NCBI RefSeq assembly: GCF_937875145.1
Contig: NZ_CALNCS010000072.1
Location: 1-23,637 of the forward strand
Reading direction: 5' to 3'
Length of the DNA stretch: 23,637 nucleotides
Origin: Alkalibaculum bacchi
GTDB taxonomy: Bacteria > Bacillota > Clostridia > Eubacteriales > Alkalibacteraceae
Shown: one piece after another, positions 1-5,995 of the stretch
How positions within the stretch are numbered: position 1 is the stretch's first letter
How the letters are laid out: each line of letters starts with the position of its first letter
Translations under genes and position numbers: made by a program
Notes under the pieces: model-generated
Seen by the model: the letters and a program-made list of their open reading frames with translations, nothing else
Told to the model about the DNA's origin: nothing
The model's database searches: none

Positions 1-54
1 TTTGCAAATATTATAGTACCAAATAAGCGTTCCATTTATCTCACTGACCCCCAT
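1..54 (-). CDS. Possible Cas4-family nuclease, 5' end only (runs off the left edge)
   Basis: Only 18 codons are visible: ATG at 54-52, then MGVSEINGTLIWYYNICK, open to the window edge. A GGAGG Shine-Dalgarno lies 4 nt upstream (59-63). The stretch NGTLIWYYNICK resembles the N-terminus of CRISPR-associated Cas4 (a RecB/Dna2-like 5' exonuclease with an Fe-S cluster), where a YY..C motif carries the first cluster cysteine; here that would be Cys17. The gene follows queA in the same direction after 121 nt of repeat-rich DNA. Cas4 usually sits with cas1 and cas2 and helps select spacers, but solitary Cas4-like genes exist and no cas1, cas2 or array is visible. The identification rests on recalled family resemblance over a short stretch, so it is moderately confident only. 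Confidence 0.55.
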   Translation of the reverse strand, partial: MGVSEINGTLIWYYNICK

Positions 55-70
55 TATACCTCCGTTGTAA

Positions 71-98
71 TTCTAAGTTATAAGTTCTATGTTCTAAG
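71..98. repeat. Heptamer tandem repeat (TTCTAAG)4
   Basis: Four adjacent 7-nt units read TTCTAAG, TTATAAG, TTCTATG, TTCTAAG. Two further units (TTCTAAG, TTCTAAA) occur at 2346-2359 between ruvA and ruvB. Both blocks are followed by a near-identical sequence (TAAAACC or TCAAACC) and then, further on, by the repeat motif that abuts a stop codon, so the heptamers appear to be the distal part of the same composite element. Confidence 0.7.
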
Positions 99-160
99 TA
101 AAACCTTTGTCCAACTGTCCAACCTTTCTACATTCCGCGTTCAGCTTTTAAAGTTTTAAG

Positions 161-178
161 GTTTTGCTTACCACCTTA
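161..178 (+). repeat. Stop-codon-abutting dispersed repeat, copy 1 (queA)
   Basis: The 18-mer GTTTTGCTTACCACCTTA is identical to 2391-2408 and differs at one base from 6831-6848. Its last three bases, TTA, are the complement of the queA stop codon TAA, so the repeat overlaps the gene's end. It is the terminal module of the family described in the findings. Confidence 0.8.
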
Positions 179-1198
179 AACAATAATCATCGAATCCCCA
201 AAACTAAAGAATCGATATTTTTCTTCTACTGCTTCTTTATACGCTTTCATAATAAAGTCCTTTGATGCAAAGGCGCTTACTAGCATCATAAGGGTGGATT
301 CTGGTAAGTGAAAGTTGGTGATCATTCTATCTACCACTTTAAATTCATATTCTGGATAGATAAAGATATCTGTCCAGCCTGAAGACTCTTGCAAGGGATA
401 GGACTTTTGAGCAACTGTTTCTAGAGTCCGGACAGTAGTAGTACCTACAGCTATTACTTTATTGCCTGTTCTTTTCGTTTCATTGATTATATCCGCTGTC
501 TCTTGAGTTAAAACATAATACTCTGAATGCATTTTATGTTCTTCTACATTATCTACCTTTACTGGTCTAAAGGTTCCTAACCCAACATGCAAAGTTACGT
601 AAGCAATATGAACTCCCTTTTGGCGAATCTCTTCGAGTAGCTCCTCTGTAAAGTGTAGTCCTGCTGTTGGAGCTGCCGCTGAACCTTTTACTTTAGAATA
701 TACCGTTTGATATCTTTCTCGATCTTCTAGTTTCGCCTTAATATATGGTGGCAAAGGCATCATTCCTAATTCATCGAGAATTTCTTCAAAAATGCCATCA
801 TATTGAAATTGAATATGACGATTTCCATCTTCTTTTATCTCTATGATTTCCCCTCTGAGCCTATCACTAAACTCAATAACCGCACCAATTCTTGCTTTCT
901 TTCCAGGCTTTACTAAGGTTTCCCAAATATCTCCCTGTACCCTCTTTAAAAGCAAAATTTCGATTACAGCGCCTGTATCTGCTTTCGTTCCAAAGAGGCG
1001 AGCTGGAATGACCCTAGTATTGTTTAAAGTCAAGGTATCTCCTTCACCTAGATATTCTAGAATATCGTAAAAATGTTTGTGTACTATAGTAGTGTGCTCT
1101 CTATTTACAACCATAAGTCGAGAGTTGTCCCTCTTTTCACAAGGGGTCTGAGCAATCAGTTCTTCTGGTAAGTCATAATCAAAGTCTTTCGTATTCAT
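176..1198 (-). CDS. queA: S-adenosylmethionine:tRNA ribosyltransferase-isomerase QueA
   Basis: QueA transfers and isomerises the ribose of S-adenosylmethionine onto 7-aminomethyl-7-deazaguanine at the tRNA wobble position, giving epoxyqueuosine, the next-to-last queuosine intermediate. The protein has 340 residues, the usual family length. The N-terminus has the typical FDYDLPEELIAQ, and the conserved TAGLHFTEELL and VGLGTFRPV blocks are intact, as is the C-terminal TNFHLPESTLMMLVSAF. ATG start at 1198 with an AAAGGAG Shine-Dalgarno 7 nt upstream. It lies just after ruvAB, a very common arrangement in Firmicutes, but has its own sigma-A-type promoter and is separated from ruvB by a terminator. 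The stop codon overlaps a dispersed repeat. tgt, usually nearby, is not visible. Confidence 0.97.
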   Translation of the reverse strand: MNTKDFDYDLPEELIAQTPCEKRDNSRLMVVNREHTTIVHKHFYDILEYLGEGDTLTLNNTRVIPARLFGTKADTGAVIEILLLKRVQGDIWETLVKPGKKARIGAVIEFSDRLRGEIIEIKEDGNRHIQFQYDGIFEEILDELGMMPLPPYIKAKLEDRERYQTVYSKVKGSAAAPTAGLHFTEELLEEIRQKGVHIAYVTLHVGLGTFRPVKVDNVEEHKMHSEYYVLTQETADIINETKRTGNKVIAVGTTTVRTLETVAQKSYPLQESSGWTDIFIYPEYEFKVVDRMITNFHLPESTLMMLVSAFASKDFIMKAYKEAVEEKYRFFSFGDSMIIV

Positions 1199-1229
1199 TT
1201 AGTAGCTCCTTTAAAACTTGTATTTCAAT

Positions 1230-1258
1230 ATCATACTAAATAAGTTACAGTAAATCAA
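1230..1258 (-). promoter_or_regulatory. Sigma-A-type promoter for queA
   Basis: On the minus strand TTGATT (-35, 1253-1258), a 17-nt spacer and TATGAT (-10, 1230-1235) lie about 30 nt upstream of the queA start. The -35 box directly follows the T-run of the ruvB terminator, so terminator and promoter are packed end to end. Confidence 0.7.
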
Positions 1259-1259
1259 G

Positions 1260-1282
1260 AAAAAGCGCCATTGGCGCTTTTT
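1260..1282 (-). terminator. Rho-independent terminator after ruvB
   Basis: A perfect 10-bp stem, AAAAAGCGCC / GGCGCTTTTT with a 3-nt loop, is followed on the minus strand by a T-run. It lies 41 nt downstream of the ruvB stop. Its core GCGCC/GGCGC is the same as in the terminator at 15883-15901. Confidence 0.85.
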
Positions 1283-1323
1283 GAATGTTTTAAACAATTA
1301 ACCATCGCTCGACTATCGTTTAA

Positions 1324-2325
1324 CTATTGTTCTTCGATAGGTATATTCAGATGCTCATAAGCTCTTTTGGTCACAATTCGACCTCGTGGAGTTCTCTGTA
1401 TAAAGCCCAGCTGTAAGAGATAGGGCTCGTACACATCTTCAATAGTTGTCTTTTCCTCGTCAATAGATGCAGACAGCGTGTCTAAGCCTACTGGACCGCC
1501 GCTAAATTTTTCAATAATGCTCATTAATAATTTTCTGTCTACTTCGTCTAGTCCAATAGAATCTACCTCTAATAAATCGAGGGCATCATTTGTTGTTTGT
1601 ATGTCGATAATTCCATCGTTTTTAATCTGTGCAAAATCACGAATTCTCCTAAGAAGACGATTAGCAATTCGAGGTGTTCCTCTTGATCTTTTTGCCAAAT
1701 CTAGTGCTGCTCTTTCGTCAATTGGCGAACTGAATATATCTGATGATCTTAAAATGATCTCCTTTAATTGCTCATGATCATAAATTTGAAGTCTACATAT
1801 CACACCAAATCGATCCCTTAAGGGAGACGTTAAAAGACCTGCCCTTGTAGTAGCTCCGATTAAGGTAAACCTCGGCAAGTCTAATCGAATAGACCGTGCT
1901 CCTGGACCTTTACCCACAATAATATCTAATGCATAATCCTCCATTGCTGGATATAAGATTTCTTCAACTGCTCGATTGAGGCGATGGATTTCATCAATAA
2001 AGAGCACATCACCTTCGTTTAAATTAGTAAGCATAGCTGCTAAGTCACCAGGTTTTTCAATGGCTGGACCTGAAGTAATCTTAATTGATACATTCATCTC
2101 ATTTGAAATGATTCCTGCTAGTGTAGTTTTTCCAAGGCCTGGGGGACCGTATAGTAAAACGTGATCGAGTGTTTCCTTTCTCTGCTTTGCTGCTTCGATA
2201 AAAATACTCATCTTTTCCTTTACAAGTTCCTGGCCTATGTAATCTTTTAAATATTGAGGGCGAAGGGTTTTTTCAATCTCATTGTCCTGTTCTATTATCT
2301 CTGTAGTAATAATCCTTTTTTCCAA
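1324..2325 (-). CDS. ruvB: Holliday junction branch migration helicase RuvB
   Basis: RuvB is the hexameric AAA+ motor that, with RuvA, drives branch migration of Holliday junctions in recombinational repair. The protein has 333 residues, normal for the family. Visible motifs in order: Walker A GPPGLGKT, Walker B LFIDEIHRL, sensor-1 IGATTRAG, the LRDRFG arginine-finger region, and the C-terminal winged helix with GGPVGLDTLS and RTPRGR. The start is TTG at 2325, behind an AGGAGGTG Shine-Dalgarno; a run of seven T (2324-2330 as A on the plus strand) straddles the start. It is 80 nt downstream of ruvA and probably in the same transcript, with a dispersed repeat in the gap. No ruvC follows, as is usual in Firmicutes. 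Confidence 0.98.
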   Translation of the reverse strand: MEKRIITTEIIEQDNEIEKTLRPQYLKDYIGQELVKEKMSIFIEAAKQRKETLDHVLLYGPPGLGKTTLAGIISNEMNVSIKITSGPAIEKPGDLAAMLTNLNEGDVLFIDEIHRLNRAVEEILYPAMEDYALDIIVGKGPGARSIRLDLPRFTLIGATTRAGLLTSPLRDRFGVICRLQIYDHEQLKEIILRSSDIFSSPIDERAALDLAKRSRGTPRIANRLLRRIRDFAQIKNDGIIDIQTTNDALDLLEVDSIGLDEVDRKLLMSIIEKFSGGPVGLDTLSASIDEEKTTIEDVYEPYLLQLGFIQRTPRGRIVTKRAYEHLNIPIEEQ

Positions 2326-2340
2326 AAAAACACCTCCTGT

Positions 2341-2408
2341 TTAAGTTCTAAGTTCTAAATCAAACCGATGCCACCAGGGGCGGCTTTTAAGTTTTGCTTA
2401 CCACCTTA
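2341..2408 (+). repeat. Stop-codon-abutting dispersed repeat, copy 2 (ruvA-ruvB gap)
   Basis: The copy contains heptamers TTCTAAG/TTCTAAA (2346-2359), a small hairpin GCCACCAGGGGCGGC (2370-2384) and the 18-mer GTTTTGCTTACCACCTTA (2391-2408), identical to copy 1. The final TTA is the complement of the ruvA stop codon. It fills nearly the whole gap up to the ruvB ribosome-binding site. Confidence 0.8.
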
Positions 2409-2996
2409 TTTAGTTGACAACGCTTTTTTAATCAACTCTTCTAAGGTCATATCTTCTTTGTAGACTTTTCCTACCAACTGTGCACCTTGGTGATAATCAT
2501 AGCCTAAAGACATAAGAGCGGCAATAGCGTCTTCGCGAATACCGTTCTCTATAGGTGGAATATCTATTTCATTGTATTGGTCGATAGCTGCCATTTTGCT
2601 GAACTTATCTTTTAATTCTAAAATCATTCTATTGGCAGTTTTCTTGCCTACACCGGGTGCAGTGGAAAGTGCTTTTTCATCACCTAAACTAATATATTTT
2701 AAGAGTTCATTTCCCCTAAATTTCGATAGTATTCCAAGAGCTACTTTAGGTCCTATTCCTGAAACGCTGATTAAGTCTTTAAAAATCTGCCTTTCGTTTC
2801 TATCAGAAAATCCATAGAAAGACAGTTCATCTTCTCGAATGTGTTCGTGTATATATATTTGAGCACTATCTGAACCATTGCTTAAATCTGTCATTGTATT
2901 TACTGAAACAAAAATAGCATACCCTATGCCATTGCACTCAAGTATTACTTTATCATCGTATATGTCGACAACGTGTCCTTTTATGTATTCGTACAA
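2406..2996 (-). CDS. ruvA: Holliday junction DNA helicase subunit RuvA
   Basis: RuvA is the tetramer that binds Holliday junctions and loads RuvB. The protein has 197 residues, close to the usual 200. An N-terminal OB fold (YEYIKGHVVDIYDDKVI) is followed by helix-hairpin-helix elements (ISVSGIGPKVALGILS and TAPGVGKKTANRMILELKDK) and a C-terminal three-helix domain that contacts RuvB. The reading frame stays open further upstream to 3113, but the family N-terminus begins at YEYIKG and a TTG at 2996 is preceded by AAAGGGG with 7 nt spacing, so I choose TTG. A sigma-A-type promoter lies just upstream. A tract of nine T runs through the start region. Operon with ruvB. Confidence 0.96.
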   Translation of the reverse strand: MYEYIKGHVVDIYDDKVILECNGIGYAIFVSVNTMTDLSNGSDSAQIYIHEHIREDELSFYGFSDRNERQIFKDLISVSGIGPKVALGILSKFRGNELLKYISLGDEKALSTAPGVGKKTANRMILELKDKFSKMAAIDQYNEIDIPPIENGIREDAIAALMSLGYDYHQGAQLVGKVYKEDMTLEELIKKALSTK

Positions 2997-3023
2997 AAAA
3001 AAACCCCTTTCTATATAGATTAC

Positions 3024-3052
3024 ATTATATAGAAAAGGCATTATAAGCGCAA
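3024..3052 (-). promoter_or_regulatory. Sigma-A-type promoter for ruvAB
   Basis: TTGCGC (3047-3052), a 17-nt spacer and a perfect TATAAT (3024-3029) lie on the minus strand about 28 nt upstream of the ruvA TTG. This makes ruvAB separable from the BofC-like gene. No convincing LexA box of the Bacillus type was found around it. Confidence 0.75.
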
Positions 3053-3224
3053 GAGACTTAGCAACCAGCCACGAGCGTTCATCCATAAAAGATGGCGACC
3101 AGCGTTTAGTCATCAGGTTTTAGTAGAAAATATTGAATACCATAAGAACTACTCCCCATAGACAAATCTAAACTCTGCATCTACCAAAGGTAGCTAAGAC
3201 ACTAATTGCTGATGGCTTTAGAAG

Positions 3225-3824
3225 TTATTCATCATAATTTTCCAATAACTCGTATAAATTTTCTTCTCCTTTGACGATGATGCCTCCCTCTAGTTTTTCA
3301 CGTTCCCCAGGGTATACTAACTCTATAGGTGTACTTGTAATATTATCTAAAACTTCCATACCTTCAATACTATAAGTATAGACTGCCACAAATATATGTC
3401 CTTGTCCATCATCGTGAGTCCCTACTTTATAGTAATCTGGAGAATAGCTATCAATATTTTTTTGTAGGACCAATTTATCAGATGTAAGCTCTACAATATT
3501 CCATTCCGAGTAAATCTTGCTTAATTGATTCTTATTTTTCCCAATATTCGTATTGTCTGCTACCTTTTGTTCCGTTGATACTTCATTACATTTTGTATAA
3601 ATTCGATTGTAATATATTGTAGCATTTTCTCCTAATCCTATATCTGTAGCCGATACCCTTGCCACCTCAGCTATGCTTCTGCCTTTGCTGGCATCCCTAG
3701 AATCTTGAATTTTGCTGAATAAATCAGCACTTAAATATCCTAAAATCAATCCAAATATAACAATGAGTGCTACACCTATACCAATTCCTATTCTCCTCAT
3801 ACTACTGCCATCTGGACTTTTCAT
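3225..3824 (-). CDS. BofC C-terminal-domain-like membrane-anchored protein
   Basis: The protein has 199 residues, with one N-terminal transmembrane segment (about residues 12-33, GIGIGVALIVIFGLILGYL) and the rest predicted outside the membrane. The C-terminal half (WNIVELTSDKLVL, SPDYYKVG, then STPIELVYPGEREKLEGGI) resembles the C-terminal domain of BofC. In Bacillus subtilis BofC is a forespore-secreted regulator of the SpoIVB protease in the sigma-K checkpoint. Clostridia often carry such a protein between yebC and ruvA, as here. The sigma-K checkpoint is not conserved in most clostridia, so the actual job is uncertain. ATG at 3824 has a GGAGG Shine-Dalgarno 7 nt upstream. An inverted-repeat promoter region lies further upstream. 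Family assignment is moderately sure, function is not. Confidence 0.7.
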   Translation of the reverse strand: MKSPDGSSMRRIGIGIGVALIVIFGLILGYLSADLFSKIQDSRDASKGRSIAEVARVSATDIGLGENATIYYNRIYTKCNEVSTEQKVADNTNIGKNKNQLSKIYSEWNIVELTSDKLVLQKNIDSYSPDYYKVGTHDDGQGHIFVAVYTYSIEGMEVLDNITSTPIELVYPGEREKLEGGIIVKGEENLYELLENYDE

Positions 3825-3937
3825 ATAGTAACCTCCAATTATCTTTACAATTTACTAAAGATTTTCTCCTTTTATTGTTGATTTTATTAGCAGAAAATAT
3901 ATTTCCACCTATGGTTATTTTAACCAAAAGTCTAGAT

Positions 3938-3966
3938 ATTATAACAATTCTCAAATAATTGTTATA
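3938..3966 (-). promoter_or_regulatory. Inverted repeat overlapping a -10 element upstream of the BofC-like gene
   Basis: A perfect 10-bp inverted repeat, TATAACAATT (3940-3949) and AATTGTTATA (3957-3966) with a 7-nt centre, overlaps a TATAAT on the minus strand (3938-3943). No good -35 box is present at the right distance. It could be an operator whose repressor blocks the promoter. The next gene on this strand is the BofC-like gene, about 115 nt away. The cognate regulator is not evident. Confidence 0.5.
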
Positions 3967-3987
3967 CAGTAGTTGAGCAATTGTAAA

Positions 3988-4080
3988 ATCAGGTGGTTAG
4001 CTACTATGCGACTTACGTCGCAGTGAATAGTAAACAATACATAACATTTTATAAAGAGTCGCATATATGTACTGTTCCAC
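3988..4080 (-). repeat. Long dispersed repeat, copy B1
   Basis: About 93 nt with the family terminal module reading GCTAACCACCTGA on the minus strand. It contains an inverted repeat TATGCGACT (4005-4013) / AGTCGCATA (4057-4065) and an inner hairpin GCGACTTACGTCGC. It aligns along most of its length with 5780-5880. It accounts for much of the 337-nt gap between yebC and the BofC-like gene; the rest holds the yebC terminator and the inverted-repeat promoter. Confidence 0.65.
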
Positions 4081-4120
4081 CTTCAATAAGTCTTTTTCCG
4101 TCTATATAATTTTGTGCAAA

Positions 4121-4144
4121 AAAATAAGCCCTAGGGCTTATTTT
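4121..4144 (-). terminator. Rho-independent terminator after yebC
   Basis: A perfect 11-bp stem, AAAATAAGCCC / GGGCTTATTTT around a 2-nt centre, is followed on the minus strand by a seven-T run. It lies 18 nt past the yebC stop. Confidence 0.88.
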
Positions 4145-4161
4145 TATTCACGCTATTAAAT

Positions 4162-4887
4162 TTACTCTTCTTCCCAATTATGGTAGATGTCTTGCACGTC
4201 TTCGTTATCGTCGAACATATCTAACATCTTTTGCATTTTCTTTGCATCGTCTTCAGATAGTTTTGTGAAGGTGTTTGGAATCATGGTAATTTCTGAAGAT
4301 TCGAATTTGTAATTTGTGTTTTCTAAGGCCTCTACTACTCCTTGGAAGTTTTCCACATCTGTTATTACTTCATAACCTTCTTCTTCAATCATCATATCTT
4401 CTGCACCAGCATCTAATGCAACCATCATAAGTTCATCTTCATCAATATCTGAAGTTTTCTCAATCATAATTTGACCTTTTTTTTCAAACATAAAAGATAC
4501 ACAGCCATTTGTTCCTAAATTACCACCATTTTTATCGAAGGCATGTCGAACATCTGCTGCCGTTCTATTTTTATTATCTGTCAAAGCTTCTACGATAACT
4601 GCTACACCTGCTGGACCGTATCCTTCATATGTAATCGTCTCGTAGCTGTTTCCTCCTAATTCGCCTGCGCCTTTTTTAATTGCTCGATCTATATTGTCAT
4701 TAGGCATATTATTGCCCTTTGCCTTTGTAATAGCATCTCTTAGTTTTGCATTTAATTCTGGATCCGGACCGCCTTCTTTAGCTGCAACTGATATGGCTTT
4801 AGCTAGTTTTGTAAAAACCTTCCCTCTAGCTGCATCTGCTTTACCCTTTTTATTCTTTATGGTTGACCACTTTGAATGTCCTGACAT
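4162..4887 (-). CDS. yebC: YebC/PmpR family protein
   Basis: The protein has 241 residues and opens with the family signature MSGHSKWSTIKNKKGKAD, followed by the conserved DNIDRAIKKG, YEGYGPAGVA and DNKNRTAADVRHAF blocks. YebC-family proteins were long annotated as transcriptional regulators; in several bacteria they have more recently been linked to translation, including relief of ribosome stalling. Which role applies here cannot be read from the sequence. The frame is open further upstream, but ATG at 4887 begins the family signature and has a GGAGG Shine-Dalgarno 7 nt upstream. It is transcribed alone, with its own promoter at 4926-4955 and a strong terminator. Its position next to ruvAB is conserved across many bacteria. 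Confidence 0.96.
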   Translation of the reverse strand: MSGHSKWSTIKNKKGKADAARGKVFTKLAKAISVAAKEGGPDPELNAKLRDAITKAKGNNMPNDNIDRAIKKGAGELGGNSYETITYEGYGPAGVAVIVEALTDNKNRTAADVRHAFDKNGGNLGTNGCVSFMFEKKGQIMIEKTSDIDEDELMMVALDAGAEDMMIEEEGYEVITDVENFQGVVEALENTNYKFESSEITMIPNTFTKLSEDDAKKMQKMLDMFDDNEDVQDIYHNWEEE

Positions 4888-4925
4888 TCTATTTCCTCCC
4901 TCGTAATACTTCATTAGCGCCCTTA

Positions 4926-4955
4926 ATTTTATCACAGATTACAGGTATAGAGCAA
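4926..4955 (-). promoter_or_regulatory. Sigma-A-type promoter for yebC (extended -10)
   Basis: TTGCTC (4950-4955), an 18-nt spacer and TAAAAT (4926-4931) lie on the minus strand. TG stands one base before the -10 box (TGATAAAAT), the extended -10 arrangement. Predicted start of transcription is about 30 nt upstream of the yebC ATG. Confidence 0.65.
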
Positions 4956-5071
4956 TAAGAAGCTGAAAGGAGAATGCGGAAAAGACACTACCTCACCTAT
5001 AAGCCAGATTTCCACCTTTCACCTTCCACTTTATTACGAATATTTTTCCCAATTACACACAAGATACCCTC

Positions 5072-5440
5072 ATGAATATTAAAAATATAAATGCCAATTT
5101 ACTACTAATTATTTTAGGATTGTCTATTGGGCTTCTGAACGGGATTTTTGGCTCCGGAGGTGGGATTATCGCAGTTCTTCTCATGACTCACGTTTTATCC
5201 TTTGAAAATAAAATGGCTCATGCAACCAGTATCTCTATTATCCTGCCTCTCTGTATAATCAGTTCCTTTGTCTTCATCAAGAACGGGCTTTATGATACTA
5301 GACTGATAATAAGAGTAGCACTTGGTTCTGTCGTCGGTGGGATGGTAGGAGCAAAATTACTTTGCAATATATCAAATACATTAATACGCAGAATTTTCGG
5401 TATTGTAATGGTTATTTCTGCAGTTAGGATGTTGTTCTAA
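5072..5440 (+). CDS. Half-size TSUP (TauE/SafE) family permease subunit, first of a pair
   Basis: A 122-residue, very hydrophobic protein with about four predicted membrane helices. Near the N-terminus it carries NGIFGSGGGIIAVLL, the glycine-rich motif that opens each half of TSUP (sulfite/sulfonate exporter TauE/SafE) transporters. Full-length members are about 250 residues and arose by internal duplication; this gene encodes only one half. The second half follows at once, the stop codon TAA overlapping the next ATG by one base (TAATG at 5438-5442), which suggests translational coupling and a heteromeric transporter. No good Shine-Dalgarno precedes the ATG, so the start is less certain. The substrate cannot be told; small organosulfur or other anions are typical for the family. 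Confidence 0.85.
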   Translation: MNIKNINANLLLIILGLSIGLLNGIFGSGGGIIAVLLMTHVLSFENKMAHATSISIILPLCIISSFVFIKNGLYDTRLIIRVALGSVVGGMVGAKLLCNISNTLIRRIFGIVMVISAVRMLF

Positions 5441-5802
5441 TGGCTACGATTATTGGTTTTTTATCAGGAATTATAGGAGGAATGGGCATTGGCGGTGGAA
5501 TCATTTTAATTCCCATGTTAACCATCCTTTTAGATGTAGAACAAAAAATAGCTCAGAGTACAAATCTAATCTGTTATCTCCCTTTAGCTCTAGCCTGTCT
5601 GCCAATCCACATCAAACATAAAAATATCGATTTATCTGTAACAAAAAAGGTAGTCCCCTTTGGGATAATAGGAGCTCTACTAGGCTCCTATTTGGCTGTC
5701 CATCTCTCACCAGTCATCCTCCGAAAATTATTTGCTGCTCTTTTATTCGTTATGGGTGTAAAAGAGATTTTTAATTTAAAGTGGTCAGGTGGTCAGCGTT
5801 AA
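5440..5802 (+). CDS. Half-size TSUP (TauE/SafE) family permease subunit, second of a pair
   Basis: A 120-residue protein with about four predicted membrane helices and the motif SGIIGGMGIGGGIILIPML at its N-terminus, matching the second glycine-rich repeat of TSUP transporters. It overlaps the preceding half-gene by one base. The frame starts with its own ATG and has its own motif, so this looks like two real cooperating genes rather than a recent frameshift in one. The final residues WSGGQR and the stop codon are encoded by a dispersed repeat (from about 5780), so the natural C-terminus may have been changed by its insertion. A terminator-like hairpin follows at 5845-5899. Confidence 0.85.
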   Translation: MATIIGFLSGIIGGMGIGGGIILIPMLTILLDVEQKIAQSTNLICYLPLALACLPIHIKHKNIDLSVTKKVVPFGIIGALLGSYLAVHLSPVILRKLFAALLFVMGVKEIFNLKWSGGQR

Positions 5803-5880
5803 GGGTCAGCAAATATGTGACTACATGGTAGTGAACGATAACATTGAACACAACAAAAGTTGCATATTTGTCTTGTGCCA
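5780..5880 (-). repeat. Long dispersed repeat, copy B2 (overlaps the end of the second TSUP gene)
   Basis: The terminal module reads GCTGACCACCTGACCACTT on the minus strand (5780-5798). The inverted repeat CAAATATGTGACT (5810-5822) / AGTTGCATATTTG (5858-5870) occupies the same place as the stem in copy B1. The two stems differ in sequence but both still pair if G-U pairs are allowed. The first 20 nt encode the end of the TSUP protein. Confidence 0.65.
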
Positions 5881-5899
5881 TGCTCCGTGTTCATTTTTT
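5845..5899 (+). terminator. Possible terminator after the TSUP pair
   Basis: TGAACAC (5845-5851) pairs with GTGTTCA (5887-5893) and is followed by six T. The loop is long (35 nt) and contains a small CAAC/GTTG hairpin, so this is weaker than the other terminators in the window. It partly overlaps repeat copy B2. Confidence 0.4.
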
Positions 5900-5995
5900 A
5901 TTATTCATTAAAAAGTTTATCCCTGGTGCTAGTGGTTGTGGTTATAGCGAAACAGTGAGGCACCTTTTCCTATGTTTTTTCGCGCGAAAGCGAGT

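Noticed and set aside
71..98. CRISPR array suggested by the heptamer repeats
   Set aside because: Units are 7 nt and directly adjacent, with no spacers; this is a simple tandem repeat.
2997..3113. N-terminal extension of RuvA (39 extra residues)
   Set aside because: Family N-terminus begins at YEYIKG, a Shine-Dalgarno precedes TTG 2996, and the extension covers the ruvAB promoter.
3053..3120. LexA/SOS box before ruvAB
   Set aside because: The best match, TGAACGCTCGTGGC on the minus strand, misses three positions of the Bacillus consensus.
3951..4064. 37-codon minus-strand frame through repeat copy B1
   Set aside because: It is encoded by the repeat itself, and the matching frame in copy B2 is broken by a stop codon.
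4888..4935. N-terminal extension of YebC
   Set aside because: The signature MSGHSKWSTIKN starts at 4887 behind GGAGG, and the extension contains that site and part of the promoter region.
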